DNA from: Agarilytica rhodophyticola
GTDB taxonomy: Bacteria > Pseudomonadota > Gammaproteobacteria > Pseudomonadales > Cellvibrionaceae
DNA: 64,000 bases
Assembly: GCF_002157225.2 (NCBI RefSeq)
Contig: NZ_CP020038.1
Coordinates: 1,325,001 to 1,389,000, forward strand
Direction: 5' to 3'
Part shown: piece by piece, positions 8,885-17,864 of the stretch
Layout: each line of letters opens with the position of its first letter
How positions within the stretch are numbered: position 1 is the first letter of the stretch
Made by a program: the position numbers and the translations under genes
Notes under the pieces: generated by a model
Told to the model about the DNA's origin: nothing
What the model saw: the letters and a program-made list of their open reading frames with translations, nothing else
Databases searched by the model: none

Positions 8885-9200
8885 ATAACTTTCCGCTTAA
8901 TACAAAATGTTGGAAATTATGGACAGGCCTTAGGTAGCGCCAATACCGCATGAGTACTTGAGAGTCTTGTAAAGGTAGTTATCGCTACCTCACGTTAAAG
9001 CTATCTAACGCCATCTTACTTTGGGTGACATACTAATTAATTAGGTTAGGGTTTTCTGTATATTTTTGTATCGCGAACATGCTTTTATATTATCCATTAA
9101 GAAAGCGCTGGGAGTCTTAAACCGCTATGTGTATTTTTGATGCATTATTAGTTGAAAGTGTTTAGCATTTAGTGAAGATGTCAGGTTTATTGTGATGTAG
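8885..9200. other. Intergenic region without recognised gene
   Basis: A spacer of about 315 bases between divergent genes. A short hairpin (GGTAG ... CTACC, 8974-8989) is the only structure noticed. Promoters for both flanking genes must lie here, but I could not assign them with confidence. Confidence 0.4.
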
Positions 9201-10154
9201 ATGGGGCTCATGGATAAAATTGCGGTAGGTATTAGTTCGTGTTTACTGGGACATGAGGTACGCTATAACGGTGGCCACAAACAGTCAAAGTTCTGTTTAA
9301 ACCATCTTTCACAGGTTTTCGAATTCCAATCTTTTTGCCCTGAAGTAGCCATAGGCCTAGGTGTACCTAGAGAGCCCATTCGTTTGGTCGATCTTGAAGG
9401 TGAGGTCAGAGCAATAGGCTCGGTCAGCGATAACTTAGACGTAAGTGATGCATTATTGGCTTACGGCAGGGAGATCGGCCTGCTCAGCGAATCCTTATGT
9501 GGCTATATACTGATGAAAAAGTCTCCTAGTTGTGGGCTCTTTAGCACAAAGGTTTATCGCAATGAGCAGCCTCTGCCGGGTAAACATGCGGGTCTGTTTG
9601 TCAGAGCCTTACAAGAGGTAAACCCTTTACTTCCTCTAGAAGAAGAGGGGCGCCTAAATGATCCTATTTTACGAGAGAACTTTATTGCCAGAGTATTTGC
9701 TTATCATGACTGGAAGTCTCATATGGACACTGATCCAACGCCAAATAAGCTTGTCGAGTTTCATAGCCGCTACAAATATCTTCTTATGGCTCACGGACAG
9801 AAACCCTACAAGAAATTAGGGCAAATGGTAGCAAAGGCAGGCATCGGTGATATCAAAACCCTCACCAAGCAATATATAAAAGAGTTTATGACCTCAATAA
9901 CCCAGTTGGCTTCCCGCAATGGCCACACCAATACCCTTTATCATCTGCTTGGATACTTACGAGAAGAGGTTTCGGGCACTGTTCGACAGGAGCTGGCTAA
10001 AAGTATCGAAGACTATCGCCTTGGTGCTGTAAACCTCGCGGTGCCAGTTGCACTTTTAAAGCACTATTTAAAATTATACGGCAGCGACTATATTAAAAAG
10101 CAAGCCTATCTAGAGCCATACTCCCATGATCTTGGGCTCCGCAACACAATATAA
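9201..10154 (+). CDS. DUF523 and DUF1722 domain protein (YbgA/YbbK-like)
   Basis: The 317-residue protein has an N-terminal DUF523 domain (about 6-150) with the motif S-S-C-L-L-G-H-E-V-R-Y-N-G-G-H-K, the block C-P-E-V-A-I-G-L-G-V-P-R-E-P-I-R-L, and K-K-S-P-S-C-G; these conserved Cys suggest metal or redox chemistry. The C-terminal DUF1722 domain (about 190-305) has H-S-R-Y-K-Y-L-L-M-A-H and a Tyr/Arg-rich helix set. Two-domain fusions of this kind are common near photolyase or DNA-repair genes in other gammaproteobacteria, but no such neighbour is present here. The biochemical role is unsettled. The start could also be the second ATG at 9210; no strong ribosome binding site decides. Confidence 0.9.
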   Translation: MGLMDKIAVGISSCLLGHEVRYNGGHKQSKFCLNHLSQVFEFQSFCPEVAIGLGVPREPIRLVDLEGEVRAIGSVSDNLDVSDALLAYGREIGLLSESLCGYILMKKSPSCGLFSTKVYRNEQPLPGKHAGLFVRALQEVNPLLPLEEEGRLNDPILRENFIARVFAYHDWKSHMDTDPTPNKLVEFHSRYKYLLMAHGQKPYKKLGQMVAKAGIGDIKTLTKQYIKEFMTSITQLASRNGHTNTLYHLLGYLREEVSGTVRQELAKSIEDYRLGAVNLAVPVALLKHYLKLYGSDYIKKQAYLEPYSHDLGLRNTI

Positions 10155-10205
10155 CATCTCTTTGTGCGATAAATGTACGCTTAGAAAAATAACTTATAAT
10201 GGCGC

Positions 10206-10234
10206 TTGACCGATGGGAAAGTCACCCATATAAT
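10206..10234 (+). promoter_or_regulatory. Sigma70 promoter of initiator tRNA gene
   Basis: TTGACC (10206-10211) and TATAAT (10229-10234) are separated by exactly 17 bases. A GC-rich discriminator (GCGCG) follows, typical of stable-RNA promoters under stringent control. The tRNA begins about 38 bases downstream of the -10 box. Confidence 0.85.
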
Positions 10235-10272
10235 GCGCGTCCTTGGTGAGGCAGAGGCCACACTAAGTCAGG

Positions 10273-10349
<77 letters not shown>

Positions 10350-10353
10350 ATTT

Positions 10354-10402
10354 AAAAAGCCTGATAAGGTCTTTCAGAGAAAGAGCTTATCAGGCTTTTT
10401 TT
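10354..10402 (+). terminator. Strong Rho-independent terminator of the initiator tRNA
   Basis: AAAAAGCCTGATAAG (10354-10368) pairs with CTTATCAGGCTTTTT (10386-10400) and runs into T residues, directly after the tRNA 3' end. Confidence 0.92.
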
Positions 10403-10431
10403 ATGCTCGGTGTTAGCGGTATCATTAGTAG

Positions 10432-11262
10432 ATGACACCTTATTTAATCAATAGCTATGAAGGAATTGGCCCAAAGCCCACTTCCTCTGATTATCTCGTT
10501 CGTTCCAGCCTTAATCAAGGGCGTGCTCAGATTCACTCTGCCAATTTCTCGGCGAAGCTGTTGCTAACCGGCTCAGAAACCTATACATCAGCAAGCAATC
10601 GTTTTGCTTTGGGCTCTGGTCAGTTTCTCTTAACTGCTCCAAGTGAATCTTTTGAGCTTACAATAGAATCTTATGCAAAGGGCTGTTGTTTTTATTTTGA
10701 CCCAAACCGAGTAAGCCGCTTGATGTCTGAAGTTCTCTCTGAAGATATAGAGGGGGGAAGCGATGATGTTCCTGATGTAAAAACTATTCGTTTGCCAATC
10801 CGCGGCTCACAAGTGGGATTATTAATGCAGGCAGTTGCAAACAATAGACTCGATGCCGATGCTGATGTGTTAGCAACCTATTTGGCTGAGCACATTATCT
10901 ACCTTGCGAATTTAAGTGCAAACCTTCCCTGTAAGCGAGCAAGTACTCGGCAAGAATTATTAGCTCGGCTCGAGGTTGCAAGAACTTATATCGTTGACTC
11001 TGGAAGTCATCATCTATCTTTGACCGATATCGAGCAGGCATCCTGCCTCTCTCGTTTTCACCTGATACGTTCGTTCACCAATATTTATGGCGTGCCCCCA
11101 CTGCGCTTCCATCAAAATCTAAAACTGGATATTGCCAAGAAGCAGATAAAGGCTGGAGTACCTCAAACGGTGGTTGCAGAAGAACTTGGGTTTTCAACGG
11201 TATCATCCTTCTCAAGAGCTTACCGTCGTCGCCATGGTTATTCCCCTTCGGAAGACCAATAA
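10432..11262 (+). CDS. AraC family transcriptional regulator
   Basis: The 276-residue protein has an N-terminal cupin-like sensing domain (about 1-130) and a C-terminal double helix-turn-helix of the AraC/XylS type at about 175-270. Visible landmarks are L-T-D-I-E-Q-A-S-C-L-S-R-F-H-L-I-R-S-F and the second helix pair with V-A-E-E-L-G-F-S-T-V-S-S-F-S-R-A-Y-R-R-R-H-G. The target and ligand are unknown. It is transcribed toward the DUF885 gene 156 bases downstream and could regulate it. No strong ribosome binding site precedes the ATG, which follows closely on the tRNA terminator. Confidence 0.9.
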   Translation: MTPYLINSYEGIGPKPTSSDYLVRSSLNQGRAQIHSANFSAKLLLTGSETYTSASNRFALGSGQFLLTAPSESFELTIESYAKGCCFYFDPNRVSRLMSEVLSEDIEGGSDDVPDVKTIRLPIRGSQVGLLMQAVANNRLDADADVLATYLAEHIIYLANLSANLPCKRASTRQELLARLEVARTYIVDSGSHHLSLTDIEQASCLSRFHLIRSFTNIYGVPPLRFHQNLKLDIAKKQIKAGVPQTVVAEELGFSTVSSFSRAYRRRHGYSPSEDQ

Positions 11263-11418
11263 AATAAGCAATTTCGGTATCTATAAAGCCAGTAGATATC
11301 ATTTATAGTGAGAGATAAATCAGCTCTGAAACCCTGATCCTATTAAAAGGCGACGTCTGCTACCCTAATAGGACTAATAGGAGCTATACACTCACTATAA
11401 ATAAAAAAGAGATAGCAA

Positions 11419-12930
11419 TTGAAAGTAGTATTAATCACTCTAATTACACTGCTAGTTTCATGTGCGAGCCAGCAAGATAATCACCTTGTCGCTAATAGCG
11501 GGTATGCAGCAAAACCTTTGGAAAACTGTAATTCTGATTTGCGATATCTCAATCAGGTGCTGGGTTGGCAGGGTGGATGGCCTTCTCAGTGGCAGGCGGT
11601 TGTTGCTGGTGGCCCTGACAATGCACAGGAGCAAATCAAACACTGGCATTCAGCGTCTCAGGCGATTATATCTCTGGTCGATCAACTAAGGTTAGGAATA
11701 GAGATGAAGCAAACTGCACCACGTGCAGTTGTTTTACGTGTTCAACAGCAAGTAGCGGATCTCACTGCTGAATTATTATCCCCTAATTCAAAATATATAT
11801 TTAAGAGTAAGGCTCACCCCAATGCGGCGGCTTGGAATGCTCTCGTAAGAAAAAAGATTGCTTTAGCTGTCGCGCAATTTGATGCCTTTCTTGTTAATGA
11901 GTATCTACCTGCAGTAAAAGAGCTTCCTGGTCTCCTGTTGACCAAAGATGGATCGCAGTGTTTTTTAAATGCCGTTAGATGGTGGACGAGTTTACGTTTG
12001 ACACAAGAAGAAATTGAGAAAATTGGCTGGCGTTATATCAATGAAACTCGTGCTGAATTACTTAAAACTGGCAAGGATGGAGAAGACTTAAACACTATAC
12101 TCAGTCGTTTACGAGGTGCGTTGAAAAATAATAAGACGACGGTTGATGAGTTAATTCGCATTTCTGAAAATGCTTTGGATCGCTCTTATGAAAAGACACA
12201 CCTAGCCTTCTCAAATCAAATTTCTGAGAAGATAGTTGTAACCAAGTTGCCACAACACTTACAAGCAGCATTTCCCGCAGGCCGTTACCGTAGCCGACAA
12301 CAAGGGGATTCTTCGGCCAGCTACATCATCAATCCATCGAGACCCAATGAACGTCGCATAATGGCCGAGGTGATCGCTTTCCATGAGGGTATTCCTGGTC
12401 ACCATTTGTGGGCAACTTTTCCTCGTGATACGCCATCACCAAGATACGATTCAGGTCTTACTGGTTTGGTTGAGGGGTGGGCTATCTATGCAGAATACCT
12501 CGCTGATGAAATGAAACTTTATTCTTCTAGCTTTGATCGACAAGGGATGATGGCGAAACATCTTTGGGCGGCGAGTCGTCTTATCGTAGAGCCTGGGCTA
12601 CATTTAAGAGGCTGGTCACGTGAAAAAGCCATTAATTTCATGCTAGAAAATACCGTTATGTCTCGCACAGAAATTGAAATAGAAGTCGACCGTTATATTG
12701 CCATGCCTGGTCAATCTCTAAGCTATATATTGGGGGCAGACCTTATTTTAACTGAACGCAAACGAGCGCAGGAAATTATGGGTTCTGCTTTTGACATAAA
12801 AGCCTTCCACGAAGTCGTACTCAAGGCAGGAGCAAGGCCCCTATCGATAGTGCAAAATGATATTCGAGCTTGGGTAAGTTCTATTATGCATGATACATCT
12901 ATCTCTAAATGCCTGGAATGCGGTACATAG
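11419..12930 (+). CDS. DUF885 family lipoprotein (putative metallopeptidase)
   Basis: The 503-residue protein starts at a TTG codon with an AAGAGA ribosome binding site; the start is supported by the lipoprotein signal that follows (LLVSC, Cys near 15). The DUF885 signature H-E-G-I-P-G-H-H lies near residue 325, with E-G-W-A-I-Y-A-E about 25 residues on, and the later M-P-G-Q-S-L-S-Y block. Together these give the zinc-peptidase-like pattern of the family. The protein should sit at the cell envelope and hydrolyse a peptide or related substrate that cannot be predicted. It lies downstream of an AraC regulator in the same orientation and upstream of a convergent HTH/DUF2975 pair. Confidence 0.88.
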   Translation: MKVVLITLITLLVSCASQQDNHLVANSGYAAKPLENCNSDLRYLNQVLGWQGGWPSQWQAVVAGGPDNAQEQIKHWHSASQAIISLVDQLRLGIEMKQTAPRAVVLRVQQQVADLTAELLSPNSKYIFKSKAHPNAAAWNALVRKKIALAVAQFDAFLVNEYLPAVKELPGLLLTKDGSQCFLNAVRWWTSLRLTQEEIEKIGWRYINETRAELLKTGKDGEDLNTILSRLRGALKNNKTTVDELIRISENALDRSYEKTHLAFSNQISEKIVVTKLPQHLQAAFPAGRYRSRQQGDSSASYIINPSRPNERRIMAEVIAFHEGIPGHHLWATFPRDTPSPRYDSGLTGLVEGWAIYAEYLADEMKLYSSSFDRQGMMAKHLWAASRLIVEPGLHLRGWSREKAINFMLENTVMSRTEIEIEVDRYIAMPGQSLSYILGADLILTERKRAQEIMGSAFDIKAFHEVVLKAGARPLSIVQNDIRAWVSSIMHDTSISKCLECGT

Positions 12931-13044
12931 GCGTTACTGCTATATAAAAATACAGCAGCGCATAATTTGCAAAGATAAATTTTATTTTTTTATTTGTAAG
13001 TTATATGATATTCGATCATAAAATGTTGAATCATAACTAAATTA

Positions 13045-13263
13045 TTATTTATCAGTTTCTTCACGTGTAAATTCTAGAATGTCGCCAGGTTGGCAATCCA
13101 GTACATCACATATCTTTACCAACGTATCGAAGCGAACGCCTTTTACCTTGTTGGTTTTAATCATAGATAGGGCTTGCTCTGTTAAGTTAATTGCTTCGGC
13201 TAGTTCTTTTAAACGCATTTTTCGCTTCGCTAGCATAACATCGAGATTGACGATAATTTTCAT
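13045..13263 (-). CDS. Small Xre-type HTH regulator (YozG/HTH_26-like)
   Basis: The 72-residue protein is almost entirely a helix-turn-helix: K-R-K-M-R-L-K-E-L-A-E-A-I-N-L-T-E-Q-A-L-S, then V-K-G-V-R-F-D-T-L, and the typical C-D-V-L-D-C-Q-P-G-D-I-L-E ending. It follows the DUF2975 gene after a 14-base gap on the same strand, so they form a two-gene operon. HTH plus DUF2975 membrane protein is a frequent pairing in bacteria. The regulated process is unknown. Confidence 0.9.
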   Translation of the reverse strand: MKIIVNLDVMLAKRKMRLKELAEAINLTEQALSMIKTNKVKGVRFDTLVKICDVLDCQPGDILEFTREETDK

Positions 13264-13277
13264 ATGTGATTCATATC

Positions 13278-13820
13278 TTACAAGAAGGCTTCATTTTCAT
13301 CTTTTGCTTTTTTTCCTTCGGCAAATATATGAGCAACGAAAACCAATAGTAGCCCCATAAAAAGTGATTTCAGTTCTTCGGTGCCAAGCTGAATATCTAA
13401 CATTCCTTGTTGGGCAGGGTCACTCAAGGAAAAAATAATAATTAACCCTGTTCTCTGTGCAACACCAATAAAAACCATAGTGAGAGTTACCCATGCGAAA
13501 CGGCGAAAGCCATATATAGCCTGCTCCGATAGTGGCTTATTGGCGGCAGCCTCACAAAAAGTTTTTCTTAAGCCCAATAAGCCATATGCCTGAATGGTCG
13601 CGCCGATGAGGGAGACAGTAAAGCCCGCCAACCGCTCACCCACCGATAGCTGGCGTAGATCGAAGATATGGTGGAGGTTGAGGGACGCAAATGGTGCCAG
13701 TTGATTCCAGAAAAGCCAGATTGTAGCTGCCATGAGCGGCAGCATAAGCGCGCCGAATAAAGTGAGATATGAAAGCACATGTGCAAATTGTTGATGCTTA
13801 GTTGTTATCTTAATTGTCAT
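13278..13820 (-). CDS. DUF2975 family membrane protein
   Basis: From the ATG at 13820 the protein has 180 residues and four predicted transmembrane segments, with a G-L-L-G-L-R-K-T-F-like loop and the N-K-P-L-S block typical of DUF2975. A longer reading from a TTG at 13880 adds 20 residues, but that codon has no ribosome binding site, while AGGA lies upstream of the ATG, so the ATG is preferred. It is first in an operon with the Xre-type regulator. It is a likely integral inner-membrane protein; in this family the partner HTH protein is thought to depend on it, but no mechanism can be read here. Confidence 0.8.
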   Translation of the reverse strand: MTIKITTKHQQFAHVLSYLTLFGALMLPLMAATIWLFWNQLAPFASLNLHHIFDLRQLSVGERLAGFTVSLIGATIQAYGLLGLRKTFCEAAANKPLSEQAIYGFRRFAWVTLTMVFIGVAQRTGLIIIFSLSDPAQQGMLDIQLGTEELKSLFMGLLLVFVAHIFAEGKKAKDENEAFL

Positions 13821-13907
13821 GGGGTGAAATCGTCCTTTACTTTTAAAAATTAAAGTAACACTTGAATTTTTAAATTTCAAGGATTAATATTTTGATAAGG
13901 AGGAAAT

Positions 13908-14285
13908 ATGAAAAATATCAAATTTTTGTTCGCATGCTTAAGTTTTACGGCTCTGTTCTTTAGCTTGCCGCTTCAGGCAAAGCGATTAACAGTAAACGAG
14001 CTTAAAGGCATTCAGGCGCGTACTCAGTCAGGCAGCTTTGCTGGTCGTGCACAGTGGAATGCTTTGACATACTACTTACAAGGAGTTGTCGAAGGTGTCG
14101 GAGCCTATCAAGAGGGTCTAGGCTCTAGTGATTTACCACCATTGTTTTGTCCACCTAAAGGTAAGAGCTATTCCATAAAAGAGATGATGACTTTGTTTGA
14201 GCAATCTTCCAGCGCAGATAAGAGCCGGCCAGCGTCGGTAGTCTTGGTGGAGATGTATAGGCGCAAATACCCATGTAAGAAATGA
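13908..14285 (+). CDS. Secreted Rap1a/Tai-like small protein
   Basis: The 125-residue protein starts behind an excellent ribosome binding site (AAGGAGG) and has a signal peptide cleaved near Leu-Gln-Ala (residue 25). The mature part has G-V-V-E-G-V-G-A-Y, then F-C-P-P-K-G, and ends with A-S-V-V-L-V-E-M-Y-R-R-K-Y-P-C. This layout (Gly-rich helix, Cys-Pro, C-terminal Pro-Cys) is that of Rap1a/Tai-type proteins, which include immunity proteins to type VI amidase effectors. No effector gene is adjacent, so an immunity role is not supported. A general periplasmic role is equally possible. Confidence 0.7.
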   Translation: MKNIKFLFACLSFTALFFSLPLQAKRLTVNELKGIQARTQSGSFAGRAQWNALTYYLQGVVEGVGAYQEGLGSSDLPPLFCPPKGKSYSIKEMMTLFEQSSSADKSRPASVVLVEMYRRKYPCKK

Positions 14286-14876
14286 ATATAATAGATGAGA
14301 CTTAGTATTGCTCGGTGCCTAATCATGAGGCATCGCAAAGAGCAGGTTAATGTTAGATAAAATATAGTCTGAGATTTGATATTTATCCCATATGATGTTG
14401 TTTAAACTAAGTATTTGTTGCCTGGTGGAGGTGTTGTAAGCATCATTTGACTGTGAGTCAGAGCAAAAATGAAAAACACTTTTCCACAAAGTTGTCTGTA
14501 TTTATGGATGCGATTGTGTTGCGGGCTGTGATGGCTTGGCTATGAAATGACTGCTTAATGATCTTGTACTCGGTTTATGCCGACAGTGGTAACTATCGCA
14601 CCATTGAATGTAATAGTGACCATATGCTTAAAGATTTAGGATCCGTGTGTAATCATATCAATGTGAAAATATATAATTTCACATTGATATTATGCCTGAT
14701 GTTTCGATGCAGTATGGGTAGCCGTTCTTAAGGCAATAAATATACATTGTTTTAGATTGTCTATTTTCAAGTAAATGCTCAAAAAATTACTTAAGTTAAA
14801 TCTCTAGTATGCTGCAAAATATATTGCGGTATATTAAGTCGATCCGAATTTTTTAATTCGACAATTAAGTGTAAAT
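14286..14876. other. Intergenic region with a 14-bp-arm palindrome
   Basis: About 590 bases with no credible gene. The only clear structure is the inverted repeat at 14655-14690. The flanking sequence shows no coding signal that I can defend. Confidence 0.45.
14655..14690. repeat. Perfect inverted repeat, 14-bp arms
   Basis: ATATCAATGTGAAA (14655-14668) is mirrored exactly by TTTCACATTGATAT (14677-14690) with an 8-base AT spacer. No T run follows, so it is not a standard terminator. It could be an operator or an orphan hairpin. Confidence 0.85.
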
Positions 14877-15089
14877 TTATATGTGTCGGATGCAGTAGCA
14901 AATTCGGCGAGGAGGGCATATCCATTGCGCACAAACTAATCGTGAGTTATTTTTTTCAAATAAAAAATTTATACTTTTTAGCTCACTAAAATGATTAAAA
15001 TTATCAACTATTTTGGCATGTAATGTAGAGAAGGGTGCGGTCATTAATATTGCGCTGAAGATTAAGATATTCTTAATTACTTTTTTCAT
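14877..15089 (-). CDS. Possible small secreted Cys-containing protein
   Basis: A 70-residue frame starts with MKKVIKNILIFSAILMTAPF and a signal-peptide-like hydrophobic stretch ending near His-Ala. The short mature part ends with four Cys (V-C-A-Q-W-I-C and I-C-Y-C). A GGGTAAG sequence upstream could serve as ribosome binding site. The frame is short and has no recognised family, so it may be spurious, but the signal peptide plus Cys pattern argues for a real gene. Confidence 0.45.
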   Translation of the reverse strand: MKKVIKNILIFSAILMTAPFSTLHAKIVDNFNHFSELKSINFLFEKNNSRLVCAQWICPPRRICYCIRHI

Positions 15090-15477
15090 ATTAACTTACC
15101 CTTATTAAGGATATTACGACAAAAGAGGTTTGGAGAGGAAGGTTTTGTTTGTCTTATCTAGCTCTCAAGAATATTCAATTTTAGTAAATAAATCCCAGTC
15201 CATAATTTAACATGTCATATCAAGCTAAAATCGACTAATTTAACATTAACATTCCAGATGTTTTGCCAATATACTATGAAAATACATTGGTTTTAAGCAT
15301 AGTGCTGTAGTCTTGATATTACTATACTTGTTTTACTGTATTTTATTGGGTGGTAAATTGTAAGGCTATTAGTCTTAGCTTAAGTTTCACTTAAGGTATG
15401 GAAAACCTTTGCATTAATACTGTTTATGTTAAAGTAGTATATAAATATATGTCTAAATACTGGAAGAATCGCTTCTT
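15090..15477. other. AT-rich spacer upstream of nagA
   Basis: About 390 bases between the small secreted frame and nagA. It is AT-rich with no gene or strong hairpin seen. The nagA promoter must lie in the right part. Confidence 0.4.
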
Positions 15478-16635
15478 ATGCTAAAAACTCTGACCGGCGC
15501 AACTATTTTTGATAGCCAGCATTTTTTTGAAAATCATGGCATTATACTAAGTGGAGAAAATATACAAGCTATTATGCCACTAAGTGAACTCCCTGAAAAT
15601 ATAGAACGTGTTGAGTTAGCTCATGGAATTGTTGCACCAGGATTTATTGATTTGCAGGTTAATGGTGGTGGTGGCAAGCTATTTAACAATAAACCTTGTC
15701 TGGAAACCTTAAAATATATGCTTGACGGGCATCGCCAAAAAGGTACAACCAGTATGATGCCTACATTTATTAGCGATAACCCTTCTTCTTATTCGTGCGC
15801 CGTAGAGGCTGTACATGAAGCATTTGATAAATCATATAAGGGAATTCTTGGTCTTCATTTAGAGGGGCCTTTTTTGGTGGAGTCTCGCCGAGGTACACAC
15901 AGCGCTAGTTATATTCGTAAAGCGAGTAGTAGTGACATTCAATGGCTATTAGAAAAGCAAAGAAAATCTGGCAAGGCCTGTCTGGTGGTGACACTTGCAC
16001 CAGAACAGGTAACACCATCAGATATACAACAACTGGTCGACGCAGGTATTATTGTATGTGTAGGCCATAGTGATGCTGAATATGAAAAAGTTGAAATAGC
16101 TTTAGCTGCAGGTGTTAGTGGCTTTACTCACCTTTATAATGCTATGCGCCCTTTGCAAGGTCGTGACCCTGGTGTTGTTGGGGCTGCATTATCTGACCCT
16201 AATTCCTGGTGCGGTATTATTGCTGATGGTCATCATGTTCATCCTATTGCAATTAAAGTCGCTATTGCTGCAAAACCACCGGGAAAAGTTTTTTTAGTTT
16301 CTGATGCGATGGCGACTGTAGGAAGTGAAGATCACAGCTTTACATTATACACAGAAGAAATCAGTGAGAATAATGGCTGTCTTATTAATGCCCAGGGGCG
16401 TTTGGCGGGTAGTGCTATTGGTTTGATTGATGCGGTAAAGTTTTGTGTTGAGCATGTAAACCTAGCCGTTGATGAAGCTTTGCGTATGGCGTCTTTATAC
16501 CCTGCGCAGTTTATTGCAAAAGACAATTGTCTTGGTCGTATTAAAAATGGCTATCGTGCAGACCTTGTGCATTTTAATCAGGATTATAATGTACTCAACA
16601 CTTGGGTAGCAGGTGAGCATAAGCCGCATAAATAA
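15478..16635 (+). CDS. nagA: N-acetylglucosamine-6-phosphate deacetylase
   Basis: The 385-residue cytosolic amidohydrolase removes acetate from GlcNAc-6-phosphate, feeding amino-sugar catabolism and cell-wall recycling. Visible signatures are P-G-F-I-D-L-Q-V-N-G (near 55), the metal-binding Glu in G-L-H-L-E-G-P-F (near 130), H in V-G-H-S-D-A and H-L-Y-N-A-M, and the catalytic Asp in V-S-D-A-M-A. Length matches the family (about 380). It stands alone: no nagB, nagK, transporter or NagC/NagR regulator gene adjoins it here, although chitin- or GlcNAc-utilisation genes usually cluster in marine gammaproteobacteria. Confidence 0.95.
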   Translation: MLKTLTGATIFDSQHFFENHGIILSGENIQAIMPLSELPENIERVELAHGIVAPGFIDLQVNGGGGKLFNNKPCLETLKYMLDGHRQKGTTSMMPTFISDNPSSYSCAVEAVHEAFDKSYKGILGLHLEGPFLVESRRGTHSASYIRKASSSDIQWLLEKQRKSGKACLVVTLAPEQVTPSDIQQLVDAGIIVCVGHSDAEYEKVEIALAAGVSGFTHLYNAMRPLQGRDPGVVGAALSDPNSWCGIIADGHHVHPIAIKVAIAAKPPGKVFLVSDAMATVGSEDHSFTLYTEEISENNGCLINAQGRLAGSAIGLIDAVKFCVEHVNLAVDEALRMASLYPAQFIAKDNCLGRIKNGYRADLVHFNQDYNVLNTWVAGEHKPHK

Positions 16636-16760
16636 TACCTAATCTTTGAGTATATGGTTTTATTTAACAGTGACTTTAAATTAATATAACCCAATTTAAT
16701 TTCTATATGAACAATATTATACCTTCCATGGTAAACTTTACTGAATCTAATATTTTTCTT

Positions 16761-17864
16761 TTATAAGTTCCACATCTTCCGTTTATCTTCAAACATCTTT
16801 TTATCTAGTTCCTTAACAAAAGACTTTGGCAGAAATGATACAAATTTTTCCAACCGAGGATTAAAAAGCAAGCGATGTGTTTCTCTGAAATTTATATATG
16901 TTCCCAAATACAGTGCAGATGTATGCCCTAGATCGGGGTAATTGGCCAACATCTTTTTAATAACTTCGTCAGAGGTTTTACTCGACTCTAGTGCTTGTTC
17001 ATAATTTTCTATATACGTAAGGCTATGATTAAGCACACCTTTAGCCGTCATTTTACCACTCCAGCTGCGTGGTACATGTCCTGGAATCACAACATTTAAA
17101 TCCATATTCATATAGCTACGTATTTGATCTTTCCACTTTGCACGACTCTGCTTAGTTGTGCCTCCCATCATCATATGGCCGCCAAAATAGCAAATGTCAT
17201 TAGGTAGCAGTGCTTTTAGATCTGGTATATAAACCACTGTATGTGGTTCATCTTCGTAACCTATGCCTACATCACCGTGCTGATCGTGCCAAAGTTGAAT
17301 TTCACGCCCCTCTAGCATCAAGACATCACTATCGTATTCTTCAAAAATTGGTGATGGTATGGCTGCGTTATCTCCATAGCGCTTTTTTGCCATATCATCG
17401 TGTAGAGGAATGCGTAAGTTATTTATTTCTGCAACTTTAGGTTCGGCGATAAGTTTTACGCCTGGAAATCGCTGCTGCAAAATCACCGCGCCCTGCGCAT
17501 GATCTAAGTGCGGATGGCTTAAATAAATATATGTGAGCTTGCGACCAGTTTTCTCAATCTCGTCTGCGAGGCGCTCTGCAGAGTATTTTGTGGCTGGAGC
17601 AGCGAAAACAATCACTTCTTTTTCACCCATTACTAAACTGGATGAAACATTGATTTCATTATTCTCTGAAATGAAATGTTTGAGTTTTAAGGGGCTGCCA
17701 GGAACCACTGCTTCGTATACGCGAAATGGAGTATCGTCGAATGTCGTAGGAATAGATTCTTCTGAATTACGCCCCCCTCCTTGAATCCACACGCCAAGAC
17801 TCATAATGAATATTGCTATTACTATTAGAGGCGAGGCAATGTACAGAATTGTTTTAGTTTTCAT
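16761..17864 (-). CDS. MBL-fold metallo-hydrolase, membrane-anchored or secreted
   Basis: The 367-residue protein begins with a single hydrophobic segment (residues 4-28) that acts as signal peptide or anchor. The metallo-beta-lactamase motif H-P-H-L-D-H lies near residue 118, with a later Asp/His set including P-D-L-K-A-L and V-I-P-G-H-V. It should bind two metal ions in the periplasm. The substrate is unknown; the fold covers lactamases, lactonases, sulfatases and others. GGAAAG five bases upstream supports the ATG. It is divergent from an SMP-30-like protein across a 500-bp spacer with a 17-bp direct repeat, suggesting shared control. Confidence 0.87.
   Translation of the reverse strand: MKTKTILYIASPLIVIAIFIMSLGVWIQGGGRNSEESIPTTFDDTPFRVYEAVVPGSPLKLKHFISENNEINVSSSLVMGEKEVIVFAAPATKYSAERLADEIEKTGRKLTYIYLSHPHLDHAQGAVILQQRFPGVKLIAEPKVAEINNLRIPLHDDMAKKRYGDNAAIPSPIFEEYDSDVLMLEGREIQLWHDQHGDVGIGYEDEPHTVVYIPDLKALLPNDICYFGGHMMMGGTTKQSRAKWKDQIRSYMNMDLNVVIPGHVPRSWSGKMTAKGVLNHSLTYIENYEQALESSKTSDEVIKKMLANYPDLGHTSALYLGTYINFRETHRLLFNPRLEKFVSFLPKSFVKELDKKMFEDKRKMWNL

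Noticed and set aside
13908-14285. Type VI immunity protein call for the Rap1a/Tai-like gene
   Set aside because: No effector, VgrG, PAAR or other type VI gene is near, so only a family resemblance is claimed.
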